From Nematostella vectensis (Eukaryota > Cnidaria > Anthozoa > Actiniaria > Edwardsiidae): 64,000 nt of DNA. A program made the position numbers and the translations under genes. The stretch lies in NCBI RefSeq assembly GCF_932526225.1, contig NC_064042.1:1037001-1101000 (forward strand), given 5' to 3'. Shown here piece after piece: positions 12,001-24,300 of this stretch. Every line of letters begins with the position of its first letter. Positions within the stretch are counted from its first letter, which is position 1. The notes beneath the pieces are model-generated. The model was not told the origin of the DNA. It made no database searches and saw nothing but the letters and a program-made list of their open reading frames with translations.

Positions 12001-15000
12001 GTTGATAATGGTAGTGATGGCGCTGATAATGGTAGTGATGGCGCTGATAATGGTAGTGATGGCGCTGATAATGGTAGTGATGGTGTTGATAATAGTAGTG
12101 ATGGCGCTGATAATGGTAGTGATGGCGCTGATAATGGTAGTGATGGCGCTGATAATGGTAGTGATGGTGTTGATAATGGTAGTGATGGCGCTGATAATGG
12201 TAGTGATGGCGCTGATAATGGTAGTGATGGCGCTGATAATGGTAGTGATGGTGTTGATAATGGTAGTGATGGCGCTGATAATGGTAGTGATGGTGTTGAT
12301 AATGGTTGTGATGGTGTTGATAATGGTAGTGATGGTGTTGATAATGGTAGTGATGGCGCTGATAATGGTAGTGATGGCGCTGATAATGGTAGTGATGGTG
12401 TTGATAATGGTAGTGATGGTGTTGATAATGGTAGTAATGGCGCTGATAATGGTAGTGATGGTGTTGATAATGGTTGTGATGGTGTTGATAATGGTAGTGA
12501 TGGTGTTGATAATGGTAGTGATGGCGCTGATAATGGTAGTGATGGCGCTGATAATGGTAGTGATGGTGTTGATAATGGTAGTGATGGTGTTGATAATGGT
12601 AGTGATGGTGTTGATAATGGTAGTGATGGTGTTGATAATGGTAGTGTGATGGTGTTGATAATGGTAGTAATGGTGTTGATAATGGTTGTGATGGTGTTGA
12701 TAATGGTAGTGATGGTGTTGATAATGGTAGTGATGGTGTTGATAATGGTTGTGATGGTGTTGATAATGGTTGTGATGGTGTTGATAATGGTAGTGATGGT
12801 GTTGATAATGGTAGTGATGGTGTTGATAATGGTAGTGATGGTGTTGATAATGGTAGTGATGGTGTTGATAATGGTAGTGATGGTGTTGAAAATGGTAGTG
12901 ATGGTGTTGATAATGGTAGTGATGGCGCTGATAATGGTAGTGGTGTTGATAATGGTAGTGATGGTGTGTTAGTGTTTATGCTGGTGTTAGTGTGGTAATT
13001 GTGTTGGTGCTGTTGTTGGTAGTGTTAATGCTGGTGGTAGTGGTGTTGGTGTTGGTACTGTTGTTGGTAGTGTTTATGCTGGTGTTAGTGTGGTAGTGGT
13101 GTTGGTGTTGGTACTGTTGTTGGTAGTGTTAATGCTGGTGTTAGTGTGGTAGTGGTGTTGGTGTTGGTACTGCTGTTGGTAGTGTTTATGCTGGTGTTAG
13201 TGTGGTAGTGGTGTTGGTGTTGGTGTTGGTACTGTTGTTGGTAGTGTTAATGCTGGTGTTAGTGTGGTAGTGGTGTTGGTGTTGGTACTGTTGTTGGTAG
13301 TGTTTATGCTGGTGTTAGTGTGGTAGTGGTGTTGGTGTTGGTACTGTTGTTGGTAGTGTTTATGGTGGTGGTAGTCGTGTTGGTGTTGGTAGTGTTAATG
13401 CTGGTGTTAGTGTGGTAGTGGTGTTAGTGTTGGTACTGTTGTTGGTAGTGTTTATGCTGGTGTTAGTGTGGTAGTGGTGTTGGTGTTGGTACTGTTGTTG
13501 GTAGTGTTAATGCTGGTGGTAGTGTGGTAGTGGTGTTGGTGTTGGTACTGTTGTTGGTAGTGTTTATGCTGGTGTTAGTGTGGTAGTGGTGTTGGTGTTG
13601 GTACTGTTGTTGGTAGTGTTTATGCTGGTGTTAGTGTGGTAGTGGTGTTGGTGTTGGTACTGTTGTTGGTAGTGTTTATGCTGGTGGTAGTGGTGTTGGT
13701 GTTGGTGTTGGTACTGTTGTTGGTAGTGTTTATGCTGATGTTAGTGTGGTGTTGGTGTTGGTGTTGGTGTTGGTATTGTTGTTGGTAGTGTTCATGCTGG
13801 TGTTAGTGTGGTAGTGGTGTTGGTGTTGGTACTGTTGTTGGTAGTGTTTATGCTGGTGGTAGTGGTGATGGTGTTGGTGTTGGTACTGTTGTTGGTAGTG
13901 TTTATGCAGTTGTTTATGATGGTGATAGTTGTAGTGAAAAGGCAATGCAATGTAGATGGCGCGGGCGTTATCGTAATGAAATGATGTCGACCACAAACAC
14001 TGCGTTGTGTGGTGTGTAGCTACAATATGAGGGATTGGAAAGAATAGATATAATGACTTGCCCTTACCCCTTACCCCTTACCCCCGCGCCCCCACCCCCC
14101 CCCCCCTTACCCCTTACCCCGCGCCCCCACCCCCCCCCCTCCTTACCCCTCTCTTACCGCCCTCTGCACCCAGCCGTACCTACTCGACGGGTTACTGTCA
14201 TGGCGTAGATGCAGGTATTGACGATATTGGTTTATATGGAGTGATTATCTTGTTCAATCAAATTACTATTTTGTATTATTTTATTATAAGCTGTTAAAGG
14301 TTTTATTTCTATTTACAGAGACTTTTTATTTAATTATTAGCTGTTATATATTTGTTTATTCTTTTTTACAGAGACTTTGTCAATCCTAGCCTACGTGTTC
14401 TTGGCAATGTGTGTCATTATTCTACTGATAGCAATCATTGTGCCTATGATCCTTTACAGGAGACTCAAGAACCAAGCGTGAGTTTGATAATGTATCTGGT
14501 GACCAGGCGTGTACTAGGGGAGTGGGGGTGGGGGTGTCTCATGCTTTACAAGACACTCAAAAACCAAGCGTGAGTTTGATAATGTATCTGGTGACCAGGC
14601 GTGTACTAAGGGAGTGGGGGTGGGATGGGGGTGTCTCATGCCTTACAAGACACTCAAGAACCAAGCGTGAGTTTGATAATATATCTGGTGACCAGGCGTG
14701 TACTAGGGGAGTGGGGGTGGGGGTGTCTCATGCTTTACAAGACACTTAAAAACCAAGCGTGAGTTTGATAATGTATCTGGTGACCAGGCGTGTACTAAGG
14801 GAGTGGGGGTGGGATGGGGGTGTCTCATGCCTTACAAGACACTCAAGAACCAAGCGTGAGTTTGATAATGTATCTGGTGACCAGGCGTGTATTAGGGGGT
14901 GGGGATGGGGGGTCTCATGCTTTACAAGACACTCAAGAACCAAGAGTGAGTTTGATAATGTATCTGGTGACCAGGCGTGTACTAGGGGAGTGGGGGTGGG

Positions 15001-18000
15001 GGGTCTCATGCTTTACAAGACAATCAAGAACCAAGCGTGAGTTTGATAATATATCTAGTGACCAGGCGTGTACTAGGGGAGTGGGGGTGGGGTGGAAGGG
15101 GTATCTAATGCCTTACAAGACACTCAAGAACCAAGCGTGAGTTTGATAATGTATCTGGTGACCAGGCGTGTACTAGGGGGGTGGGGATGGGGGGTCTAAT
15201 GCCTTACAAGACACTCAAGAACCAAGCGTGAGTTTGATAATGTGTCTGGTGACCAGGCGTGTACTAAGGGAGTGGGGGTGGGATGGGGGTGTCTCATGCC
15301 TTACAAGACACTCAAGAACCAAGCGTGAGTTTGATAATATATCTGGTGACCAGGCGTGTACTAGGGGAGTGGGGGTGGGGGGTCTAATGCCTTACAAGAC
15401 ACTCAAGAACCAAGCGTGAGTTTGATAATGTATCTGGTGACCAGGCGTGTACTAGGGGAGTGGGGGTGGGGGTGTCTCATGCTTTACAAGAACTCAAGAA
15501 CCAAGCGTGAGTTTGATAATGTATCTGTTGACCAGGCGGGTACTAGGGGGGGGGGGGGGGAGGGGGATTAGCGGAAAATTTATTCTTTGATATTAATTCC
15601 ACTTGAATGAAACAATCAGGAAGGTTTTAAAGTTGTTTTATTACACACTCTTTTATATTCTTTCTATCATCTTAAAATATGAAAAATCGGTGGAATTTGT
15701 ATTTCAGGACGCTGAACTCGGACTTCGATTCAAGGTACACGTCGAGGAAGGAAAATATCCCTATGGGGGTATATGGTGGCTACGCCCAAGCACGTCCTGT
15801 CAGTAAGGTCTACATCCCAGGAGACGACCATGACAACAACGGGACGACAGACAGCGCGTACGCCACGCTATCGGTAAATATCGGCAAAGCCATACGCCAC
15901 GCTATCTCGGTAAATATCGGCAAAGCCATACGCCACGTTATCGGCACAGCCATACGCCACTATATCGGTAAATATCGGTATAATCATACGCCACGCTATC
16001 GGTGAATATCAGCACAGCCATACGCCACGATATCGGTAAATATCGGTATAACCATACGCCACGCTATCGGCACAGCCATACGCCACGATATCGGTATAAC
16101 CATACGCCACGCTATCGGTAAATATCGGTTTAACCATACGCCACGCTATCGGTAAATATCGGTATAACCATACGCCACGCTATCGGTAAATATCGGTATA
16201 ATCATACGCCACGCTATCGGTAAATATCGGTATAATCATACGCCACGCTATCGGTAAATATCGGCAAAGCCATACGCCACGCTATCGGTAAATATCGGCA
16301 AAGCCATACGCCACGCTATCGGTAAATATCGGCACAGCCATACACCACGCTATCGGCACAGCCATACGCCACGATATCGGTATAACCATACGCCACGCTA
16401 TCGGTAAATATCGGTTTAACCATACGCCACGCTATCGGTAAATATCGGTTTAACCATACGCCACGCTATCGGTAAATATCGGTATAATCATACGCCACGC
16501 TATCGGTAAATATCGGTTTAACCATACGCCACGCTATCGGTAAATATCGGTTTAACCATACGCCACGCTATCGGTAAATATCGGTATAATCATACGCCAC
16601 GCTATCGGTAAATATCGGCAAAGCCATACGCCACGCTATCGGTAAATATCGGCACAGCCATACACAACGCTATCGGCACAGCCATACGCCACGATATCGG
16701 TATAACCATACGCCACGCTATCGGTAAATATCGGTTTAACCATACGCCACGCTATCGGTAAATATCGGTTTAACCATACGCCACGCTATCGGTAAATATC
16801 GGTATAATCATACGCCACGCTACCGGTAAATATCGGTATAATCATACGCCACGCTATCGGTAAATATCGGTATAATCATACGCCACGCTATCGGTAAATA
16901 TCGGTATAATCATACGCCACGCTACCGGTAAATATCGGTATAATCATACGCCACGCTATCGGTAAATATCGGTATAATCATACGCCACGCTATCGGTAAA
17001 TATCGGTATAATCATACGCCACGCTACCGGTAAATATCGGTATAATCATACGCCACGCTATCGGTAAATATCGGTATAATCATACGCCACGCTACCGGTA
17101 AATATCGGCAAAGCCATACGCCACGCTATCGGTAAATATTGGTATAATCATACGCCACGCTATCGGTAAATATCGGTATAACCATAAGCCACGCTATCGG
17201 TAAATATCGGTATAATCATACGCCACGCTATCGGTAAATATCGGTATAACCATACGCCACGCTATCGGTAAATATCGGTATAACCATACGCCACGCTATC
17301 GGTAAATATCGGTATAATCATACGCCACGCTACCGGTAAATATCGGTATAACCATACGCCACGCTATCGGTAAATATCGGTATAATCATACGCCACGCTA
17401 TCGGTAAATATCGGTATAATCATACGCCACGCTATCGGTAATTATCGGTATAACCATACGCCACGCTACCGGTAAATATCGGTATAATCATACGCCACGC
17501 TATCGGTAAATATCGGTTTAACCATACGCCACGCTATCGGTAAATATCGGTTTAACCATACGCCACGCTATCGGTAAATATCGGTATAATCATACGCCAC
17601 GCTATCGGTAAATATCGGTTTAACCATACGCCACGCTATCGGTAAATATCGGTATAATCATACGCCACGCTATCGGTAAATATCGGCAAAGCCATACGCC
17701 ACGCTATCGGTAAATATCGGCACAGCCATACACCACGCTATCGGCACAGCCATACGCCACGATATCGGTATAACCATACGCCACGCTATCGGTAAATATC
17801 GGTTTAACCATACGCCACGCTATCGGTAAATACCGGTGAAATTCTCTCTCTTTTAAGCATTTTATCCTGTCAGACCACCATGTGATAGCTCCAAGCAGCC
17901 ACGCGAGGGCGCAAATGTCTTTTGTTTGCCCTTTGAACCAGACTCCGAATCTTGCTAAAGCAGTAAATTATTTTAAATAAAATGAACTTATTACCTATTT

Positions 18001-18386
18001 AAACTAATTCAGAATTGAGCGCTAAGCATGAAAACGTTCTTTGCCGTTTACTGTCGGCTATTAGCCTGCCTTTTTGCGCCAATTCTCAGAGCGTCATTTC
18101 TGCCAGTTGAAAAGGGCTTCCTTTCCTTATTCCCCAGAAGCAAGATAACACGTACGAAAAACTCCAGGGCGACACGGCCAATGGGAACTACGAACAAATA
18201 CAGGCCAAAAATAGCACGTTCGCAAGTCCCCAGGCGAAGGATAACGCAGCGTATGAGAATATAAACGGAGACCACTATGACACCGCTGACGCGACGCAGG
18301 CTCAGTACGATAATCCAGAAGCAGCGGCCGCGTACGATAACCCGGTGATGATGTCTGACGACGCCCAGCTTAAACGAAAAAAATAG
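9052..18386 (+). CDS. Gene B: signal peptide + tiny ectodomain + TM + ITAM-like tail (202 aa)
   Basis: Exons: 9052-9118, 10167-10187 (21 bp), 14372-14477, 15708-15873 and 18138-18386 (TAG 18384-18386). All have GT-AG borders, and phases 1,1,2,0 give one open frame of 202 aa. Residues 1-22 form a signal peptide ending in A-T-A. About 8 acidic residues (ETVLENE, E30) precede a TM helix at about 32-57 with Cys43, then RRLK. The tail has YATL (116-119), YEKL (126-129) and YEQI (138-141), with spacers of 6 and 8 residues, which matches the ITAM consensus. YENI (159), YDNP (177) and YDNP (186) are pYxN/YxxP docking motifs. The layout resembles CD3zeta and FcR-gamma adaptors, whose ectodomains are also under 10 residues. 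Function as an SH2-kinase docking adaptor is inferred. A 3'UTR donor lies 15 nt after the stop. Confidence 0.86.
10235..10575. mobile_element. MITE-like DNA element with 16-bp terminal inverted repeats
   Basis: The left end CAGGCCCGTAGCCAGG and right end CCTGGCCACGGGCCTG are inverted copies with one mismatch. The 341-bp element has no ORF and is C-rich near its right end. The flank ATGTGATGTTG on the left recurs a few bases beyond the right end, so a target duplication is possible but not clean. It lies in gene B intron 2, right beside the GTGATG-type minisatellite. Confidence 0.65.
10576..12970. repeat. 21-bp minisatellite (GGTAGTGATGGCGCTGATAAT type)
   Basis: About 110 copies of a 21-bp unit with T/C, GTT/GCT and A/T variants, in gene B intron 2. 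Because 21 is a multiple of 3, a 650-codon open frame of a repeated MVLIMVV-like heptapeptide runs through it. There is no sign of coding constraint. Blocks of variant order repeat about every 650 bp. The array begins next to the MITE's right flank, whose GTGATGTTG resembles the unit. Confidence 0.95.
12971..13915. repeat. About 54-bp GT-rich minisatellite
   Basis: About 17 copies with the core TGGTACTGTTGTTGGTAGTG followed by TTTATGCTGGTG, continuous with the 21-bp array. One strand is almost all G and T. Purely intronic. Confidence 0.93.
14060..14165. repeat. CCCTTACCCC / poly-C low-complexity tract
   Basis: Short CCCTTACCCC units mixed with long C runs in gene B intron 2. The unit is not the metazoan telomere repeat (CCCTAA). 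Confidence 0.85.
14291..14390 (+). repeat. 50-bp tandem duplication of the gene B TM-exon acceptor
   Basis: Two adjacent copies begin CTGTTA and contain a T-rich tract, then TTTACAG and AGACTTT. The second copy holds the real acceptor (AG at 14370-14371). The first is a decoy whose AG ends at 14318. Using the decoy would add 53 nt, shift the frame and meet a stop soon after. Confidence 0.8.
14450..15545 (+). repeat. 92-97 bp minisatellite containing the 5' splice site of gene B's TM exon
   Basis: About 11 copies. Each contains CTCAAGAACCAAGC followed by GTGAGTTTGATAATG, which is the last 14 bases of the real exon (ending 14477) and its donor. Units also carry a TTTACAAGACA segment matching the exon's TTTACAGGAGA, so about 26 exon bases are repeated, encoding LYKTLKNQA-like copies of the exon's LYRRLKNQA. 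The array follows the exon directly and fills most of intron 3. Confidence 0.95.
15859..17836 (+). repeat. 34-bp minisatellite containing the 5' splice site of gene B exon 4
   Basis: About 58 copies of a 34-bp unit with CATACGCCACGCTATCG followed by GTAAATATCGG. The real exon 4 ends TACGCCACGCTATCG at 15873 and its intron begins GTAAATATCGG, so every unit repeats the last 15 coding bases and the donor. Variant blocks (GCAAAGCC, TATAATCA, TTTAACC) are shuffled, and some units read CTACCG in place of CTATCG. Confidence 0.96.
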
Positions 18387-18390
18387 TTCT

Positions 18391-21300
18391 TCCTCCTATT
18401 GGTAAGAGGTGATAGACAGTGTCGTGCTCCCTCCTATTGGTAAGAGGTAATAGACAATGTCGTGCTCCCTCCTGTTGGTAAAAGGTGATAGACAGAGTCG
18501 TGCTCCATCCTATTGGTAAGAGGTGATAAACAGAGTCGTGCTCCCTCCTGTTGGTAAGAGGTGATAGACAGAGTCGTGCTCCCTCCTATTGGTAAGAGGT
18601 GATAGACAGAGTCGTGCTCCCTCCTGTTGGTTAGAGGTGATAGACAGAGTCGTGCTCCCTCCTGTTGGTAAGAGGTAATAGACAGAGTCGTGCTCCCTCC
18701 TGTTGGTAAGAGGTAATAGACAGAGTCGTGCTCCCTCCTATTGGTAAGAGGTGATAGACAGAGTCGTGCTCCCTCCTGTTGGTAAAAGGTGATAGACAGA
18801 GTCGTGCTCCCTCCTGTTGGTAAGAGGTGATAGACAGAGTCGTGCTCCCTCCTATTGGAAGGAGGTGATAGACAGAGTCGTGCTCCATCCTATTGGTAAA
18901 AGGTGATAGACAGAGTCGTGCTCCCTCCTATTGGTAAGAGGTGATAGACAGAGTCGTGCTCCCTCCTGTTGGTAAGAGGTGATAGACAGAGTCGTGCTCT
19001 CTCCTGTTGGTAAGAGGTGATAGACAGAGTCGTGCTCCATCCTATTGGTAAAAGGTGATAGACAGAGTCGTGCTCCATCCTATTGGTAAAAGGTGATAGA
19101 CAGAGTCGTGCTCCCTCCTATTGGTAAGAGGTGATAGACAGAGTCGTGCTCTCTCCTGTTGGTAAGAGGTGATAGACAGAGTCGTGCTCCCTCCTGTTGG
19201 TAAGAGGTGATAGACAGAGTCGTGCTCCCTCCTATTGGTAAGAGGTGATAGACAGAGTCGTGCTCCCTCCTGTTGGTAAGAGGTGATAGACAGAGTCGTG
19301 CTCTCTCCTGTTGGTAAGAGGTGATAGACAGAGTCGTGCTCCATCCTATTGGTAAAAGGTGATAGACAGAGTCGTGCTCCATCCTATTGGTAAAAGGTGA
19401 TAGACAGAGTCGTGCTCCCTCCTATTGGTAAGAGGTGATAGACAGAGTCGTGCTCTCTCCTGTTGGTAAGAGGTGATAGACAGAGTCGTGCTCCATCCTA
19501 TTGGTAAAAGGTGATAGACAGAGTTGTGCTCCCTCCTATTGGTAAGAGGTGATAGACAGAGTCGTGCTCTCTCCTGTTGGTAAGAGGTGATAGACAGAGT
19601 CGTGCTCCCTCCTGTTGGTAAGAGGTGATAGACAGAGTCGTGCTCCCTCCTATTGGTAAGAGGTGATAGACAGAGTCGTGCTCCCTCCTATTGGTAAGAG
19701 GTGATAGACAGAGTCGTGCTCCCTCCTGTTGGTAAGAGGTGATAGACAGAGTCGTGCTCCCTCCTGTTGGTAAGAGGTAATAGACAGAGTCGTGCTCCCT
19801 CCTATTGGTAAGAGGTGATAGACAGAGTCGTGCTCCCTCCTGTTGGTAAGAGGTGATAGACAGAGTCGTGCTCCCTCCTGTTGGTAAGAGGTGATAGACA
19901 GAGTCGTGCTCCCTCCTATTGGTAAGAGGTGATAGACAGAGTGGTGCTCCATCCTATTGGTAAGAGGTGATAGACAGAGTCGTGCTCCATCCTATTGGTA
20001 AAAGGTGATAGACAGAGTCGTGCTCCCTCCTATTGGTAAGAGGTAATAGACAGTGTCGTGCTCCCTCCTATTGGTAAGAGGTAATAGACAGAGTCGTGCT
20101 CCCTCCTGTTGGTAAGAGGTGATAGACAGAGTCGTGCTTCCTCCTATTGGTAAGAGGTGATAGACAGAGTCGTGCTCCCTCCTGTTGGTAAGAGGTGATA
20201 GACAGAGTCGTGCTCCCTCCTGTTGGTAAGAGGTAATAGACAGAGTCGTGCTCCCTCCTATTGGTAAGAGGTGATAGACAGAGTCGTGCTCCCTCCTGTT
20301 GGTAAGAGGTGATAGACAGAGTCGTGCTCCCTCCTGTTGGTAAGAGGTGATAGACAGAGTCGTGCTCCCTCCTATTGGTAAGAGGTGATAGACAGAGTCG
20401 TGCTCCATCCTATTGGTAAAAGGTGATAGACAGAGTCGTGCTCCCTCCTGTTGGTAAGAGGTAATAGACAGAGTCATGCTCCCTCCTATTGGTAAGAGGT
20501 GATAGACAGAGTCGTGCTCCCTCCTATTGGTAAGAGGTGATAGACAGAGTCGTGCTCCCTCCTGTTGGTAAGAGGTGATAGACAATGTCGTGCTTCCTCC
20601 TATTGGTAAGAGGTGATAGACAGAGTCGTGCTCCCTCCTGTTGGTAAGAGGTGATAGACAGAGTCGTGCTCCATCCTGTTGGTAAGAGGTGATAGACAGA
20701 GTCGTGCTCCCTCCTGTTGGTAAGAGGTGATAGACAGTGTCGTGCTCCCTCCTATTGGTAATAGGTGATAGACAGAGTCGTGCTCTCTCCTGTTGGTAAG
20801 AGGTGATAGACAGAGTCGTGCTCTATCCTGTTGGTAAGAGGTAATAGACAGAGTCGTGCTCCCTCCTATTGGTAAGAGGTGATAGACAGAGTCATGCTCC
20901 TTCCTATTGGTAATAGGTAATAGACAGAGTCGTGCTCCCTCCTGTTGGTAAGAGGTAATAGACAGAGTCGTGCTCCCTCCTATTGGTAAGAGGTGATAGA
21001 CAGAGTCGTGCTCCCTCCTGTTGGTAAGAGGTGATAGACAGTGTCGTGCTCCCTCCTATTGGTAATAGGTGATAGACAGAGTCGTGCTCTCTCCTGTTGG
21101 TAAGAGGTGATAGACAGATTCGTGCTCTCTCCTGTTGGTAAGAGGTAATAGACAGAGTCGTGCTCCCTCCTATTGGTAAGAGGTGATAGACAGAGTCGTG
21201 CTCCCTCCTGTTGGTAAGAGGTGATAGACAGTGTCGTGCTCCCTCCTATTGGTAATAGGTGATAGACAGAGTCGTGCTCCCTCCTGTTGGTAAGAGGTGA

Positions 21301-24300
21301 TAGACAGAGTCGTGCTCTCTCCTGTTGGTAAGAGGTGATAGACAGAGTCGTGCTCCCTCTTATTGGTATGAGGTAATAGACAGAGTCGTGCTCCCTCCTG
21401 TTGGTAAGAGGTGATAGACAGGGTCGTGCTCCCTCCTATTGGTAAGAGGTGATAGACAGAGTCGTGCTCCATCCTATTGGTAAGAGGTGATAGACAATGT
21501 CGTGCTCCCTCCTATTGGTAAGAGGTAATAGACAGAGTCGTGCTCCCTCCTGTTGGTAAGAGGTGATAGACAGTGTCGTGCTCCCTCCTGTTGGTAAGAG
21601 GTGATAGACAGTGTCGTGCTCCCTCCTGTTGGTAAGAGGTGATAGACAGAGTCGTGCTCCCTCCTGTTGGTAAGAGGTGATAGACAGAGTCGTGCTCCCT
21701 CCTGTTGGTAAGAGGTGATAGACAGAGTCGTGCTCCCTCCTGTTGGTAAGAGGTGATAGACAGAGTCGTGCTCCCTCCTATTGGTAAGAGGTGATAGACA
21801 GAGTCGTGCTCCCTCTTGTTGGTAAGAGGTGATAGACAGAGTCGTGCTCCCTCCTATTGGTAAGAGGTGATAGACAGAGTCGTGCTCCCTCCTGTTTGTA
21901 AGAGGTGATAGACAGTGTCGTGCTCCCTCCTATTGGTAAGAGATGATAGACAGAGTCGTGCTCCATCCTGTTGGTAAGAGGTGATAGACAGAGTCGTGCT
22001 CCCTCCTATTGGTAAGAGGTGATAGACAGAGTCGTGCTCCCTCCTATTGGTAAGAGGTGATAGACAGAGTCGTGCTCCATCCTGTTGGTAAGAGGTGATA
22101 GACAGAGTCGTGCTCCTTCCTGTTGGTAAGATGTGATAGACAGAGTCTTGCTCTATCCTGTTGGTAAGAGGTAATAGACAGAGTCGTGCTCCTTCCTGTT
22201 GGTAAGAGGTGATAGACAGAGTCGTGCTCTATCCTGTTGGTAAGAGGTAATAGACAGAGTCGTGCTCCCTCCTATTGGTAAGAGGTGATAGACAGAGTCA
22301 TGCTCCTTCCTATTGGTAATAGGTAATAGACAGAGTCGTGCTCCCTCCTGTTGGTAAGAGGTAATAGACAGAGTCGTGCTCCCTCCTGTTGGTAAGAGGT
22401 AATAGACAGAGTCGTGCTCCCTCCTGTTGGTAAGAGGTGATAGACAGTGTCGTGCTCCCTCCTATTGATAATAGGTGATAGACAGAGTCGTGCTCTCTCC
22501 TGTTGGTAAGAGGTGATAGACAGAGTCGTGCTCTCTCCTGTTGGTAAGAGGTGATAGACAGAGTCGTGCTCTCTTCTGTTGGTAAGAGGTAATAGACAGA
22601 GTCGTGCTCCCTCCTATTGGTAAGAGGTGATAGACAGAGTCGTGCTCCCTCCTGTTGGTAAGAGGTGATAGACAGTGTCGTGCTCCCTCCTATTGGTAAT
22701 AGGTGATAGACAGAGTCGTGCTCCCTCCTGTTGGTAAGAGGTGATAGACAGAGTCGTGCTCTCTCCTGTTGGTAAGAGGTGATAGACAGAGTCGTGCTCC
22801 CTCTTATTGGTAAGAGGTAATAGACAGAGTCGTGCTCTCTCCTGTTGGTAAGAGGTGATAGACAGAGTCGTGCTCCCTCCTATTGGTAAGAGGTGATAGA
22901 CAGAGTCGTGCTCCCTCCTGTTGGTAAAAGGTGATAGACAGAGTCGTGCTCCCTCCTGTTGGTAAGAGGTGATACAGTGTCGTGCTCCATCCTATTGGTA
23001 AAAGGTGATAGACAGAGTCGTGCTCCTTCCTATTGGTAAGAGGTGATAGACAGAGTCGTGCTCCCTCTTGTTGGTAAGAGGTGATAGACAGAGTCGTGCT
23101 CCCTCCTATTGGTAAGAGGTGATAGACAGAGTCGTGCTCCCTCCTGTTTGTAAGAGGTGATAGACAGAGTCGTGCTCTATCCTGTTGGTAAGAGGTAATA
23201 GACAGAGTCGTGCTCCCTCCTATTGGTAAGAGGTGATAGACAGAGTCATGCTCCTTCCTATTGGTAATAGGTAATAGACAGAGTCGTGCTCCCTCCTGTT
23301 GGTAAGAGGTAATAGACAGAGTCGTGCTCCCTCCTATTGGTAAGAGGTGATAGACAGAGTCGTGCTCCCTCCTGTTGGTAAGAGGTGATAGACAGTGTCG
23401 TGCTCCCTCCTATTGGTAATAGGTGATAGACAGAGTCGTGCTCTCTCCTGTTGGTAAGAGGTGATAGACAGATTCGTGCTCTCTCCTGTTGGTAAGAGGT
23501 AATAGACAGAGTCGTGCTCCCTCCTATTGGTAAGAGGTGATAGACAGAGTCGTGCTCCCTCCTGTTGGTAAGAGGTGATAGACAGTGTCGTGCTCCCTCC
23601 TATTGGTAATAGGTGATAGACAGAGTCGTGCTCCCTCCTGTTGGTAAGAGGTGATAGACAGAGTCGTGCTCTCTCCTGTTAGTAAGAGGTGATAGACAGA
23701 GTCGTGCTCCCTCTTATTGGTAAGAGGTAATAGACAGAGTCGTGCTCCCTCCTGTTGGTAAGAGGTGATAGACAGAGTCGTGCTCCATCCTATTGGTAAG
23801 AGGTGATAGACAATGTCGTGCTCCCTCCTATTGGTAAGAGGTAATAGACAGAGTCATGCTCCCTCCTGTTGGTAAGAGGTGATAGACAGTGTCGTGCTCC
23901 CTCCTGTTGGTAAGAGGTGATAGACAGTGTCGTGCTCCCTCCTGTTGGTAAGAGGTGATAGACAGAGTCGTGCTCCCTCCTGTTGGTAAGAGGTGATAGA
24001 CAGAGTCGTGCTCCCTCTTGTTGGTAAGAGGTGATAGACAGAGTCGTGCTCCCTCCTATTGGTAAGAGGTGATAGACAGAGTCGTGCTCCCTCCTGTTTG
24101 TAAGAGGTGATAGACAGTGTCGTGCTCCCTCCTATTGGTAAGAGGTGATAGACAGAGTCGTGCTCCATCCTGTTGGTAAGAGGTGATAGACAGAGTCGTG
24201 CTCCCTCCTATTGGTAAGAGGTGATAGACAGAGTCGTGCTCCCTCCTATTGGTAAGAGGTGATAGACAGAGTCGTGCTCCATCCTGTTGGTAAGAGGTGA

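Noticed and set aside
10697-12649. 650-codon open frame of MVLIMVV heptapeptides
   Set aside because: It is the 21-bp minisatellite read in a frame that stays open because 21 is divisible by 3. It lies inside a gene B intron and has no non-repeat sequence.
14058-14165. Interstitial telomere-like tract
   Set aside because: The unit is CCCTTACCCC, not CCCTAA; better described as a simple C-rich repeat.
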